Shown: positions 35,793 through 42,994 of the stretch, one piece after another
How positions within the stretch are numbered: the stretch's first letter is position 1
Layout: every line of letters begins with the position of its first letter
DNA from: Sphingopyxis fribergensis
Lineage (GTDB): Bacteria; Pseudomonadota; Alphaproteobacteria; Sphingomonadales; Sphingomonadaceae
Direction: 5' to 3'
Assembly: GCF_000803645.1 (NCBI RefSeq)
Contig: NZ_CP009122.1
Span: forward strand, 4,130,501 to 4,194,500
Length of the DNA stretch: 64,000 bases
Notes under the pieces: generated by a model
What the model was told of the DNA's origin: nothing
The model's database searches: none
Seen by the model: the letters and a program-made list of their open reading frames with translations, nothing else
Program-made: the position numbers and the translations under genes

Positions 35793-35806
35793 GTCAAAAA
35801 TCTGAC
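35793..35806. promoter_or_regulatory. FleQ-like box between flgB and flgA promoters
   Basis: GTCA-AAAATC-TGAC, an exact GTCA-N6-TGAC palindrome and 10-11 of 14 matches to the Pseudomonas FleQ box. It sits between the two divergent sigma54 promoters (64 bp from the flgB and 43 bp from the flgA -24 element) and could serve both. Confidence 0.65.
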
Positions 35807-35849
35807 GACGCCGCAGGCAGCTCCGCAAAACACCGCATCAAACCGCGAC

Positions 35850-35865
35850 TGGCACGCTTCCTGCA
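35850..35865 (+). promoter_or_regulatory. Sigma54 promoter of flgA
   Basis: TGGCACG (35850-35856), CTTC, CTGCA (35861-35865): one mismatch to TGGCACG-N4-TTGCA, invariant GG and GC present. About 40 bp before the TTG start of flgA. Confidence 0.82.
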
Positions 35866-35905
35866 AAATGACGAACGACCATTTTGGCCCCAAAGGAGAT
35901 GGACC

Positions 35906-36421
35906 TTGTCCCGCAAAACTCTCGCGCGCCTTGCCGGCCTCGCCGCATGTGCTCTCGCCGCCCCCGTTGCGAACGCCCAGCAGGGCAATGAGGATTGGCA
36001 GACGATCGACGTGCTGACCGACATGGTCGCCAAGGCGATGGGCCGCAATGCGACCCCGGTCGATCGCCGCATCAAGCTCGCACGCTGCCCCGAACAGGCG
36101 TCGGTCACCATGATCGACGCGCAGACGCTCGCGGTCCGCTGCGCCTCGCTTGGCTGGCGCCTGCGCGTTCCGATGACCGCCCCCGCGGGTGCGTCGCCGG
36201 TCGCAGCTAGCTTCGCCCGTCCCGCAGCGAGCGCGCCCGTCATTCGCCGCGGCGACAATGTCCGCGTGACGATCGACACCGAAAGCTATTCGATCAGCTA
36301 TGCCGCGGTCGCGACCCAGGACGGTCGCGTCGGCGAAACGATCGCCTTGCGCGGCAGCGACGCCAAATCGATGCTCAGCGCCACCGTCACCGGTCCGGGC
36401 CGCGCGAGCCTGCAAGACTGA
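35906..36421 (+). CDS. flgA: Flagellar P-ring assembly chaperone FlgA
   Basis: Periplasmic chaperone for FlgI, 171 aa. Signal peptide (SRKTLARLAGLAACALAAPVANA-QQ), then a SAF-type domain (MTAPAGASPVAA, then VIRRGDNVRVTIDTESYSISYAAVATQDGRVGETIALR). ATG 35768 is in frame, but the sigma54 promoter lies downstream of it. TTG 35906, preceded by AAGGAG at 35893-35898, puts the signal peptide at the N-terminus and is taken as the start. Transcription ends at the hairpin at 36446. Confidence 0.9.
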   Translation: MSRKTLARLAGLAACALAAPVANAQQGNEDWQTIDVLTDMVAKAMGRNATPVDRRIKLARCPEQASVTMIDAQTLAVRCASLGWRLRVPMTAPAGASPVAASFARPAASAPVIRRGDNVRVTIDTESYSISYAAVATQDGRVGETIALRGSDAKSMLSATVTGPGRASLQD

Positions 36422-36445
36422 CACCCCTTCACGACCCACCCACTT

Positions 36446-36496
36446 GGCCCGGGCTGTCGGCTTTCCGACGGCGCCGGGCCTTTCTTTTGTCTTTTT
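36446..36496 (+). terminator. Rho-independent terminator after flgA
   Basis: Outer stem GGCCCGG/CCGGGCC (36446-36452 with 36474-36480) plus an inner hairpin (GTCGG...CCGAC), followed by TTTCTTTTGTCTTTTT. It separates flgA from flgMN. Confidence 0.85.
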
Positions 36497-36509
36497 GCGG
36501 CGAGCCGCC

Positions 36510-36536
36510 TTAATCGCCCCGAACGCCGTCCGTTAA
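36510..36536 (+). promoter_or_regulatory. Sigma28-type promoter of flgMN
   Basis: TTAA (36510-36513), 15 bp, TCCGTTAA (36529-36536), 6 of 8 matches. It starts TTAATCGCCC exactly like the fliC promoter. It lies between the flgA terminator and flgM, leaving a leader of about 47 nt. FliA control of flgM would give the usual autoregulatory loop. Confidence 0.6.
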
Positions 36537-36589
36537 AGCCTTCGTGAACCGCGTCGTCACTTTTCTGACGGCACCGGATGGAGGCTTTT

Positions 36590-36889
36590 ATGTCGGGTGA
36601 CAGCAAGATCGGACCAGTTGGCGGCATCAGCCGTGCCGGCCCGCTGCGCAGGGTCGCCAGCGAGGCGGCGACCGCGATGCGCGCCCAAACACAGCTTCAG
36701 CCGGTGCAGGACAATGTGCCGACGGCGCGACTGAGCCGCCTTGCGACCAGCCTCGCCGACCAGGCGGCGCCGGTCGACGTTGCACGCGTCGCGACGCTGC
36801 GCACCGCGATCGCCAACGGCAGCTATGGCGTGCATCCCGCGATCATCGCCAGCGCGATGATCGACTTCCACGGCCGCGGGGGCGAATGA
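36590..36889 (+). CDS. flgM: Anti-sigma28 factor FlgM
   Basis: Inhibitor of FliA that is secreted once the hook is complete; 99 aa. The C-terminal FlgM motif is well kept (APVDVARVATLRTAIANGSYGVHPAIIASAMIDFHGR). ATG 36590 is preceded by GGAGG (36580-36584) at 5 bp; an ATG at 36578 is in frame but would swallow the ribosome site. Overlaps flgN by 4 bp. Confidence 0.92.
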   Translation: MSGDSKIGPVGGISRAGPLRRVASEAATAMRAQTQLQPVQDNVPTARLSRLATSLADQAAPVDVARVATLRTAIANGSYGVHPAIIASAMIDFHGRGGE

Positions 36890-37194
36890 TGCAGGTACAG
36901 ATGGAAGACCTGCAATCGCGGCTCAACGACCTGGTCGGCGCGCTCGACGGCCATGACGCCGGCGCGATTATCGCCGCGACCGAGGAATTGGCGACCGCGG
37001 TGATCCTATTCCGTGGCGTCACCATCCCTGCGGGGAGCGAACATCGCGCCCGCGCGCTGATGGGCCAAACACTCAACCAGCTCGAAGCCGCCGCGATGCG
37101 CGTCAACATCTTGAAGAACTGGACGCGTCAGAGGATTGACAAAAGCCACGACATCCGCGGCACCCGGCCGCGCGGTGCGGCTTTAAGCTACTGA
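36886..37194 (+). CDS. flgN: FlgN-like chaperone for FlgK/FlgL
   Basis: 102-aa helical protein (MEDLQSRLNDLVGALDGHDAGAIIAATEELATAVILFRGV; RARALMGQTLNQLEAAAMRVNILKNWTRQRID). Family conservation is weak; the call rests on size, helical pattern, and the flgM-flgN order with an ATGA overlap. Its 3' half contains two FleQ-like boxes that serve the downstream sigma54 promoter. Confidence 0.75.
   Translation: MMQVQMEDLQSRLNDLVGALDGHDAGAIIAATEELATAVILFRGVTIPAGSEHRARALMGQTLNQLEAAAMRVNILKNWTRQRIDKSHDIRGTRPRGAALSY
37102..37115. promoter_or_regulatory. FleQ-like box, distal, upstream of sltF
   Basis: GTCA-ACATCT-TGAA, same pattern as the box before fliE. Located in the flgN coding region, 111 bp upstream of the sigma54 promoter and 25 bp (start to start) from the next box. 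Confidence 0.5.
37127..37140. promoter_or_regulatory. FleQ-like box, proximal, upstream of sltF
   Basis: GTCA-GAGGAT-TGAC, perfect palindromic half-sites, in the end of flgN and 86 bp upstream of the sigma54 promoter. Spacing suits an enhancer for RpoN. Confidence 0.6.
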
Positions 37195-37226
37195 TAACCA
37201 GATAAATATCCGCCGTTTCTGCGAAA

Positions 37227-37242
37227 TGGCACGATGATTGCT
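37227..37242 (+). promoter_or_regulatory. Sigma54 promoter of sltF-flhA-fliA
   Basis: TGGCACG (37227-37233), ATGA, TTGCT (37238-37242): full match to TGGCACG-N4-TTGC[A/T], 32 bp before the transglycosylase start. Confidence 0.9.
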
Positions 37243-37274
37243 TTTGGTCTGCTGAACAAGCGGAACCAAAGACC

Positions 37275-38096
37275 ATGAACGCAGTCAACAATCCCCTGGG
37301 CCCGGCCCGCATAGCCGCACCCGTCATGGACGCGGTGCAGAGCGCGTCGGCGCGCACGGGGATCGATTTCGATTATCTGGTCGACGTCGCGCGCGTCGAA
37401 AGCGGTTATAACCCAACCGCGAAAGCGTCGACCTCGTCGGCGCGCGGGCTGTATCAGTTCACCAAGCAGACCTGGCTCGCGACGCTCGATCGCCATGGCG
37501 CAAACCACGGCCTCGCCTGGGCCGCCGACGCGATCGGCCGCGACGCATCGGGGCGCCTGTCGGTTTCCGATCCGGTGCTCCGCCAGCAGATTCTCGACCT
37601 GCGCGACGATCCCGCCGCCTCGTCGAGCATGGCCGCCGCGCTGACCGGCGACAATCGCGACTATATCGAAAGCCGGATCGGTCGCAGCGCCGAACCCGTC
37701 GACCTCTACCTCGCGCATTTCCTGGGGTCGAGCGGCGCTGCCAATTTCTTGACCGCGCTCGCAGCGAATCCCGATCAGCCGGGCGCATCGATGATGCCCG
37801 AGGCCGCGGCCGCGAACCGCTCGGTCTTCTATGCCCCCGACGGCAGCATGCGCAGCCTCGCCGAGATCCGCGAACGCTTTCGCGTGAAGCTCGATGACGG
37901 CGGCAAGATCGAAAATATGAAGCCCTTCGCCCCTTCGGGCTGGCACGCTGAGACGAGCAGTTCGGCGGGCCTCGCAGGCGGCGGACGCCCGCCGCTCCAG
38001 ATGATGGATATCCAACCTATGCCCAAAACTCTCTCGATGGGCTTTGCCGCCGATGCCTATCGGCGGCTCGCGTCGCTTTCGGGAGGCGCGGCATGA
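37275..38096 (+). CDS. Flagellar lytic transglycosylase, SltF-like
   Basis: Peptidoglycan-cutting SLT-domain enzyme, 273 aa, that would open the wall for the rod. The catalytic Glu is residue 42 in ARVESGYNPTAKASTSSARGLYQFTKQTW; the later AHFLGSSGAANFL motif is typical of this group. It supplies the activity that the FlgJ-like protein at 30093 lacks, as SltF does in Rhodobacter. No Sec signal peptide is visible at the N-terminus (NAVNNPLGPARIAAPVMDAV), so export through the flagellar machine is possible. First gene of a sigma54 operon with flhA and fliA. Confidence 0.88.
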   Translation: MNAVNNPLGPARIAAPVMDAVQSASARTGIDFDYLVDVARVESGYNPTAKASTSSARGLYQFTKQTWLATLDRHGANHGLAWAADAIGRDASGRLSVSDPVLRQQILDLRDDPAASSSMAAALTGDNRDYIESRIGRSAEPVDLYLAHFLGSSGAANFLTALAANPDQPGASMMPEAAAANRSVFYAPDGSMRSLAEIRERFRVKLDDGGKIENMKPFAPSGWHAETSSSAGLAGGGRPPLQMMDIQPMPKTLSMGFAADAYRRLASLSGGAA

Positions 38097-40216
38097 CCGC
38101 CGGCTTCAACCTCGGCAACATCGGCCGCATGGCGGGCACCGCGGCGCTGCCCGTCGGAATGCTGATTCTCGTCGGCTTGATGGTGATCCCGGTTTCGCCG
38201 CTGATCCTCGACATCAGCTTCGTCGCCAATATCATGATCAGCCTCGCGATCCTGATGGTCGCGCTGTCGGCCGCAAAGCCGCTCGACTTTTCGTCCTTTC
38301 CGACTGTCCTGCTCCTCGCGACCTTGTTCCGGCTTGCGCTCAACGTCGCCTCGACACGCGTTGTTCTGGTCCACGGCCATGAGGGCACTGCAGCGGCGGG
38401 CCATGTCATCGAAGCCTTCGGGCAGGTGCTGATTGGCGGCGATTATGTCGTCGGCCTTTTCGTCTTTTTCGTGCTGATGATCATCAACATGGTCGTGATC
38501 ACCAAGGGCGCCGGGCGCGTGTCCGAAGTGTCCGCGCGCTTCACCCTCGACGCCCTGCCGGGCAAGCAAATGGCGATCGACGCCGACCTCAACGCCGGGC
38601 TGCTCAGCCCCGAGGAAGCCAAGGCACGCCGCGTCGAAGTCGCGACCGAAGCCGATTTTTATGGCTCGATGGACGGTGCGTCGAAATTCGTGAAGGGCGA
38701 CGCGATCGCCGGCCTGCTGATTCTGTTCGTCAATATCATCGGCGGGCTGATCCTGGGCATTTTCAGCCATGGCCTGAGCTTCTCCGAAGCCGGCAGCAAT
38801 TATGTCACGCTCGCGATCGGCGATGCGCTGGTGGCGCAGATCCCGGCGCTGCTGCTCTCGATCGCCGCCGCCGCCATCGTCACCCGCGTCGCCTCGCCGT
38901 TCGATCTCAGCGGCCAGATCAGCAGCCAGTTTGCGGCGCCGTCGGTCTGGATGGCGGTCGGCGGCATCCTCTTCATCCTCGGGCTCGTCCCCTCGATGCC
39001 GCAGATGCTGATCCTGCCCGCCGCAGCTTTGTCCTTCGGCATGGGCTGGCAGCTGCGCCGCAGTGCCGCCGCGATTGCCGACTTGCCCGAACCCGCCGCC
39101 CCCGCGCCCGACCCGTCGCGGATCGAATGGGCCGACGTCAGCGACGCAAGCGCGTGCCAGCTCGAGATCGGCTATGCGCTCGTCACCCTCGTCGACGAAC
39201 GCAAGGGTTCGCCGCTGATGACGCGCATCACGGGCATCCGCCGCCAGCTGTCGAAAGAACTCGGCTTCGTCATCCCGCCGGTAAAGGTCAGCGACGATTT
39301 GTCGTTGCCCGGCAACGTCTATCGCATCTCGGTCGCCGGGGTGATCGTCGGCGAAGACGAGGTCTTCCCCAACGAAATGCTCGCGCTCGATTCGGGTGAC
39401 CTCGTCACCAAGGTCGTCGGCCGCCCGTGCAAGGACCCGACCTTCGGCCTCGATGCGCTGTGGATTCCCAAGGCGATGCAGAATGATGCGATCGCCGCGG
39501 GTTATACCGTCGTCGACCCGGCGACCGTGGTTGCGACGCACCTCAACAACAGCATCGTCGGATCGGCGGCCGAACTGTTCGGGATCGACGATGCGCAGGC
39601 GCTGATCGAGAATCTCAAGGTTCATTATCCGCAGCTCGCGCAGAATCTCTCACCCCAGGGCTATTCGCTGCCGCGCGTCGCGAGCCTCTGCAAATCCTTG
39701 CTCGTCGAGCGCGTACCGCTGCGCGATTTCCGCAAGATCGCCGAAGCGATGGTGTCGCTCGCGGCGCAACAGCTTGGCGAAATCGACTTGGTCGAAGCGG
39801 TGCGCCAGCGCATCGGCGCGCTGATCGTCCAGACGATCGTGCCGAGCCGGATGCCGCTGCCCGTCGTGACCTTCAGCCCCGAGGTCGAGATGTTGCTCAA
39901 CCAGGCGGTGCGCGCCAATCCCGCCGCCGAATGGCCGTTCGAACATGGCATGGCGATGACGATCATCGAACAGGTCGGCCAGGCGGTCGAGCCGCTGCTT
40001 CTGCAAACGCGCAGCTTCGCGCTCGTCGCCTCGCCGATCTGCCGCTCGGCGCTGTCGCGGCTGGTGCGCGCCACTTTCCCGGATGTCGCCGTCATTTCGT
40101 ACCTCGAAATCCCGGCGAACAAGCAGACCGAAATCGTCGCGACGATCGGCGCCGAAGTGCCCCGCCTCGCGTCCGGGCCCGAAGCCCATATGGAGGACCA
40201 ACCACATGAGAATTGA
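38093..40216 (+). CDS. flhA: Flagellar export gate protein FlhA
   Basis: Largest export-gate protein, 707 aa. About eight N-terminal membrane segments include the FHIPEP region (LDFSSFPTVLLLATLFRLALNVASTR; FVVITKGAGRVSEVSARFTLDALPGKQMAIDADLNAGL). The large cytoplasmic domain follows (LGFVIPPVKVSDDLSLPGNVYRI; FGLDALWIPKAMQNDAI; LVRATFPDVAVISYLEIPANK). Starts in the sltF stop and overlaps fliA by 11 bp. Confidence 0.97.
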   Translation: MTAGFNLGNIGRMAGTAALPVGMLILVGLMVIPVSPLILDISFVANIMISLAILMVALSAAKPLDFSSFPTVLLLATLFRLALNVASTRVVLVHGHEGTAAAGHVIEAFGQVLIGGDYVVGLFVFFVLMIINMVVITKGAGRVSEVSARFTLDALPGKQMAIDADLNAGLLSPEEAKARRVEVATEADFYGSMDGASKFVKGDAIAGLLILFVNIIGGLILGIFSHGLSFSEAGSNYVTLAIGDALVAQIPALLLSIAAAAIVTRVASPFDLSGQISSQFAAPSVWMAVGGILFILGLVPSMPQMLILPAAALSFGMGWQLRRSAAAIADLPEPAAPAPDPSRIEWADVSDASACQLEIGYALVTLVDERKGSPLMTRITGIRRQLSKELGFVIPPVKVSDDLSLPGNVYRISVAGVIVGEDEVFPNEMLALDSGDLVTKVVGRPCKDPTFGLDALWIPKAMQNDAIAAGYTVVDPATVVATHLNNSIVGSAAELFGIDDAQALIENLKVHYPQLAQNLSPQGYSLPRVASLCKSLLVERVPLRDFRKIAEAMVSLAAQQLGEIDLVEAVRQRIGALIVQTIVPSRMPLPVVTFSPEVEMLLNQAVRANPAAEWPFEHGMAMTIIEQVGQAVEPLLLQTRSFALVASPICRSALSRLVRATFPDVAVISYLEIPANKQTEIVATIGAEVPRLASGPEAHMEDQPHEN

Positions 40217-40952
40217 GCCCGCCGAACAATTTGCCGGGACCGCCAGCCGCGCGCCGCGCGCGCGCGGCTACGGCGAAAGTGTCGAAGCGCTGGTCGAGGA
40301 ATATTCGCCGCTGGTCCGCAAGATCGCGTGGCAGGTATTTTCGCGCGTGTCGCGGACGAGCGAGCTCGACGACCTGATCCAGACCGGGCTCATCGCGCTG
40401 ATCGAGGCGAGCCGCAATTATGAAGAGCGCGGCTTCGCCTTTGCCACCTATGCGACGACGCGCATCCGCGGCGCGATGATCGACCAGCTGCGCCGCGAAG
40501 CAGACGTCGGCCGTTCGGCGATGGTTGCGGCGAAGCGGATTCACGCGATGCGCAGCACGCTCGAACAGCAGTTGATGCGCGCGCCGACGACGGCCGAAAT
40601 GGCGGTCGCGTTCGATATGTCGGCGGAGGACTATTTCGCGCTCGAGCGCAATGCGACGCACGGCCGGTCGACCTCGCTCGACGAACTCACCGACATCGGC
40701 GCGTTCCTTGCCGCCGACGAAGACGCTGGCGCCGACGAACGGTTCGAACAGGAGGATCTGATGGGCGCGCTGCGCCAGTGCGTCGGCCGCCTGTCGCATC
40801 GCGAACAGATGGTGTTGCAGCTCTATTTCTTCGAAGAACTCAACCTGCACGAGATCGGGTTGACCCTCGACGTTAGCGCCGCGCGCATTTGCCAGATCAA
40901 GCGCGAAGCGATGATCAAGGTCGATCGCATGATGAAGGACATGACCGAATAG
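40206..40952 (+). CDS. fliA: Flagellar sigma factor FliA (sigma28)
   Basis: RNA polymerase sigma factor for late flagellar genes, 248 aa. Region 2 (LVRKIAWQVFSRVSRTSELDDLIQTGLIALIEASRNYEERGFAFATYATTRIRGAMIDQLR) and region 4 (LSHREQMVLQLYFFEELNLHEIGLTLDVSAARICQIKREAM) are standard. The frame is open to 40083, but ATG 40206 gives the family length. Directly follows flhA without flhF or flhG between them, and no chemotaxis gene follows. Likely targets: the four TTAA-N15-GCCGTTAA-like promoters in this window. Confidence 0.95.
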   Translation: MRIEPAEQFAGTASRAPRARGYGESVEALVEEYSPLVRKIAWQVFSRVSRTSELDDLIQTGLIALIEASRNYEERGFAFATYATTRIRGAMIDQLRREADVGRSAMVAAKRIHAMRSTLEQQLMRAPTTAEMAVAFDMSAEDYFALERNATHGRSTSLDELTDIGAFLAADEDAGADERFEQEDLMGALRQCVGRLSHREQMVLQLYFFEELNLHEIGLTLDVSAARICQIKREAMIKVDRMMKDMTE

Positions 40953-40959
40953 GGGTGAC

Positions 40960-40995
40960 CGGGTGCGGCGCGCGCGACCAGTCGGCCCGCACCCG
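40960..40995. terminator. Possible terminator between fliA and the MarR gene
   Basis: A perfect 9-bp GC stem (40960-40968 with 40987-40995, 18-nt loop) lies between two convergent genes. No T-run follows on either strand, so factor-independent termination is doubtful. Confidence 0.35.
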
Positions 40996-41006
40996 ATCGG
41001 GGGGGG

Positions 41007-41510
41007 TCAGGCGGCCAGCGTCTGCGCGTTACGCCAGGCGGCGCCGATTTTGTCGAAATAGGTGGCCATGCGTTCGGTCCCCATATCGGTGAGCCGGACG
41101 ATTGTCCGCCGACGGTCGCGCTCGTCGATCGAGCGGTGCACCAGCCCCCGCCGTTCGAGCGCGCTGATCATGCGCAGACCCGACGAGAGCGGGACGCCCG
41201 CGCCGGTCGCGAGATCGCTGGCGCTGAGCACGCGGCCGTGCGCGCCCGCGAGCATCAGGTCGAGCATCATATCCCACACCGGCCCCGACATTTCGGCGCT
41301 GCCGAAATGGCTGCGCCGGATGCGCCGCATCTGGATGCTGAACGACAGCTGGTCGAGCAGCCCCGTCTTTTGGGGCGCCTCGGGTCGGCTGCTGTCGACC
41401 GCGCGCAACGTCGCGACGGGCGATTCCTCGCCGCGGCCAGCAAGCAGGTCATGGATCTGGTCGACCCGCGATTTCAGTTCGGCAATTTCTTGATTCGAAA
41501 ATTGCTGCAT
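41007..41510 (-). CDS. MarR-type winged-helix transcription regulator
   Basis: 167 aa. The C-terminal two thirds shows a winged helix (LSASDLATGAGVPLSSGLRMISALERRGLVHRSIDERDRRRTIVRLTDMGTERM) with the basic wing DERDRRRTIV typical of MarR proteins. The N-terminus has a short helix QQFSNQEIAELKSRVDQI. A GTG at 41534 would extend it, but ATG 41510 with AGGGG upstream is preferred. Convergent to fliA. Target genes unknown; the neighbours on the same strand are unknown proteins. Confidence 0.75.
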   Translation of the reverse strand: MQQFSNQEIAELKSRVDQIHDLLAGRGEESPVATLRAVDSSRPEAPQKTGLLDQLSFSIQMRRIRRSHFGSAEMSGPVWDMMLDLMLAGAHGRVLSASDLATGAGVPLSSGLRMISALERRGLVHRSIDERDRRRTIVRLTDMGTERMATYFDKIGAAWRNAQTLAA

Positions 41511-41537
41511 GTGACAATGCCCCTGGGGAGCCACACA

Positions 41538-41951
41538 TCAGGCCGCAACGTCACTCCGCCGACTGGACGAACCCGATGCATAGATGATCAGCAGCAGGAT
41601 CGGGTACGATATATAGACTGAGAGGAGCGAATAGGGTCGCGCCAATATCTCCGAGAACATGAACTTCTGGATATGGCCGAAAATGGCGATCAATTGCCAT
41701 CCGGTAATCCAGTAGGGCCAGAAACTCTGCGTCCGCATGGCAATGAACCAGAAACTCAGCAGAACCAGCATGTCTATAAGGAAGATATTCAGTTCGATAT
41801 CAGTCCAAGTCGGAAAAGGCGTCAAGGCACTGGTGAGGACCGAGGCGATCAATGCCGTATAGGCAGCCCAGCGCTCCAGTGGTCCGCCGCGTCGAGTCGC
41901 GACGGCCACGGTGAGGAGCAGCACGGCATAATAAATCGCCACGGACCACAT
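41538..41951 (-). CDS. Small integral membrane protein, unknown function
   Basis: 137 aa with about four hydrophobic segments (SVAIYYAVLLLTVAVA; AYTALIASVLTSAL; LNIFLIDMLVLLSFWFIA; LLSVYISYPILLLIIYAS). Aromatic-rich and without a recognised domain. It resembles small membrane proteins seen in sphingomonads, but I cannot name a family. A TTG at 41963 is an alternative start. In line with the MarR gene and possibly co-transcribed. Confidence 0.7.
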   Translation of the reverse strand: MWSVAIYYAVLLLTVAVATRRGGPLERWAAYTALIASVLTSALTPFPTWTDIELNIFLIDMLVLLSFWFIAMRTQSFWPYWITGWQLIAIFGHIQKFMFSEILARPYSLLSVYISYPILLLIIYASGSSSRRSDVAA

Positions 41952-41976
41952 TGTGGCAGTCAACCTTTCTTGCGGA

Positions 41977-42351
41977 TCAACCGGCCTTCACGAACGCCGG
42001 GGCGTCGACACCCGAACGATCGTTGCTGCCTTCGTCGACGAGCTTCGCAGCGGCCGGCTTGACGCCCGCGCCGAACATGCGCGTGCCGAGGCCGACTTCC
42101 TTCTGCGTCACCGTCAGCGCCAGATGCGCATCGGTGAGCAGCTGGCGAACTTCGCCGGCGGCGGCAAGCGCATGCGCGACCTTGGCCATCGCATCCTGGC
42201 CGACGATCGCCGACATGTTGGTTTCGCGGCGCGCGGTGGGCAGCGTCGCGGCGAGCTGGGCGATGCGGATCATCGCTTCGTCGATGGCGTCTTCGGCCAT
42301 GTGCAGGTCGGAAGCTATCTTCTTCGCCGCAGAAACTCGTTGATTCAGCAT
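41977..42351 (-). CDS. Conserved hypothetical protein, helical
   Basis: 124 aa, soluble and mostly helical (VSAAKKIASDLHMAEDAIDEAMIRIAQLAATLPTARRE; AMAKVAHALAAAGEVRQLLTDAHLALTVTQKEVG), ending in a disordered tail. AAGGA precedes the ATG. The gene follows a terminator of the LuxR-type gene by a few bases. Function unknown. Confidence 0.7.
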   Translation of the reverse strand: MLNQRVSAAKKIASDLHMAEDAIDEAMIRIAQLAATLPTARRETNMSAIVGQDAMAKVAHALAAAGEVRQLLTDAHLALTVTQKEVGLGTRMFGAGVKPAAAKLVDEGSNDRSGVDAPAFVKAG

Positions 42352-42365
42352 TTTCTTTTTCCTTG

Positions 42366-42400
42366 AAAAAGAATGCTACCGGTTCCCCCCCGCAGCATTC
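42366..42400 (-). terminator. Terminator downstream of the LuxR-HTH gene
   Basis: On the minus strand GAATGCT ... AGCATTC (42394-42400 with 42371-42377) is followed by TTTTTC. It ends 9 bp after the stop of the LuxR-type gene. Confidence 0.7.
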
Positions 42401-42409
42401 GTTCGAACA

Positions 42410-42958
42410 TCAGGTCAGAACACGACCGAGTCCGACAAGGATCGAATAGAGGGCGGAGAAAGCCAATATTGTCGCAAAAGCGATCAAAATCGGCCAGATA
42501 ATCCTTTCCATCAACCCATGCCGGTTGGCCGGCTGGGACGCGGTAGGAAATGGCGAACCTATATCGAAAAATCGCCGAAACGAACTGCGCCCCGGCTCGG
42601 CATCGGCGGGCGGCGTAACGTCGCCTAGGTCGATCAATTGATATGTCAAAGGCTGATAAGGGGTAACATGATCGAAGACACCGTTAACTGCCAGTATCCG
42701 CGCAGCCTCTATCCTGTTAGAAACATTAAGTTTTTTCAACACACGCCGTACACGTTCGTCGACGGTGTGCGGAGAGACGTTCATCAGCCGCGCAATCTGC
42801 TTGGAATTTTTATGCTCATAAACATGCCGCAACGTTTCGATCTGCGCGGCAGACAGCAGGCTGATGTAATTGTCGGGATCGCCTTGCACGGCCGTTGGAA
42901 TAGAGCATCGCGAGTCGAAATCAAGGTCGGTAGATGGCGAATCTCCCCTTTGACCCAT
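42410..42958 (-). CDS. LuxR-type HTH protein with C-terminal membrane anchor
   Basis: 182 aa. A GerE/LuxR helix-turn-helix lies at residues about 33-92 (LLSAAQIETLRHVYEHKNSKQIARLMNVSPHTVDERVRRVLKKLNVSNRIEAARIL). There is no N-terminal sensory domain. Near the C-terminus is one clear transmembrane helix (IIWPILIAFATILAFSALYSILVGL). The layout suggests a DNA-binding protein held at the inner membrane. Ligand and targets are unknown. Confidence 0.8.
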   Translation of the reverse strand: MGQRGDSPSTDLDFDSRCSIPTAVQGDPDNYISLLSAAQIETLRHVYEHKNSKQIARLMNVSPHTVDERVRRVLKKLNVSNRIEAARILAVNGVFDHVTPYQPLTYQLIDLGDVTPPADAEPGRSSFRRFFDIGSPFPTASQPANRHGLMERIIWPILIAFATILAFSALYSILVGLGRVLT

Positions 42959-42994
42959 TCTCGGCCACCGTCGCGACGTCGATTGGGCGCCCGG

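Noticed and set aside
35768..35905. ATG 35768 as the start of flgA
   Set aside because: The sigma54 promoter at 35850-35865 lies downstream of it and the signal peptide would be internal. TTG 35906 with AAGGAG is better.
36533..36560. A second sigma28-like site TAAA-N15-GTCGTCAC before flgM
   Set aside because: Only 4 of 8 positions match in the -10, while the site at 36510-36536 matches better and shares its spacer start with the fliC promoter.
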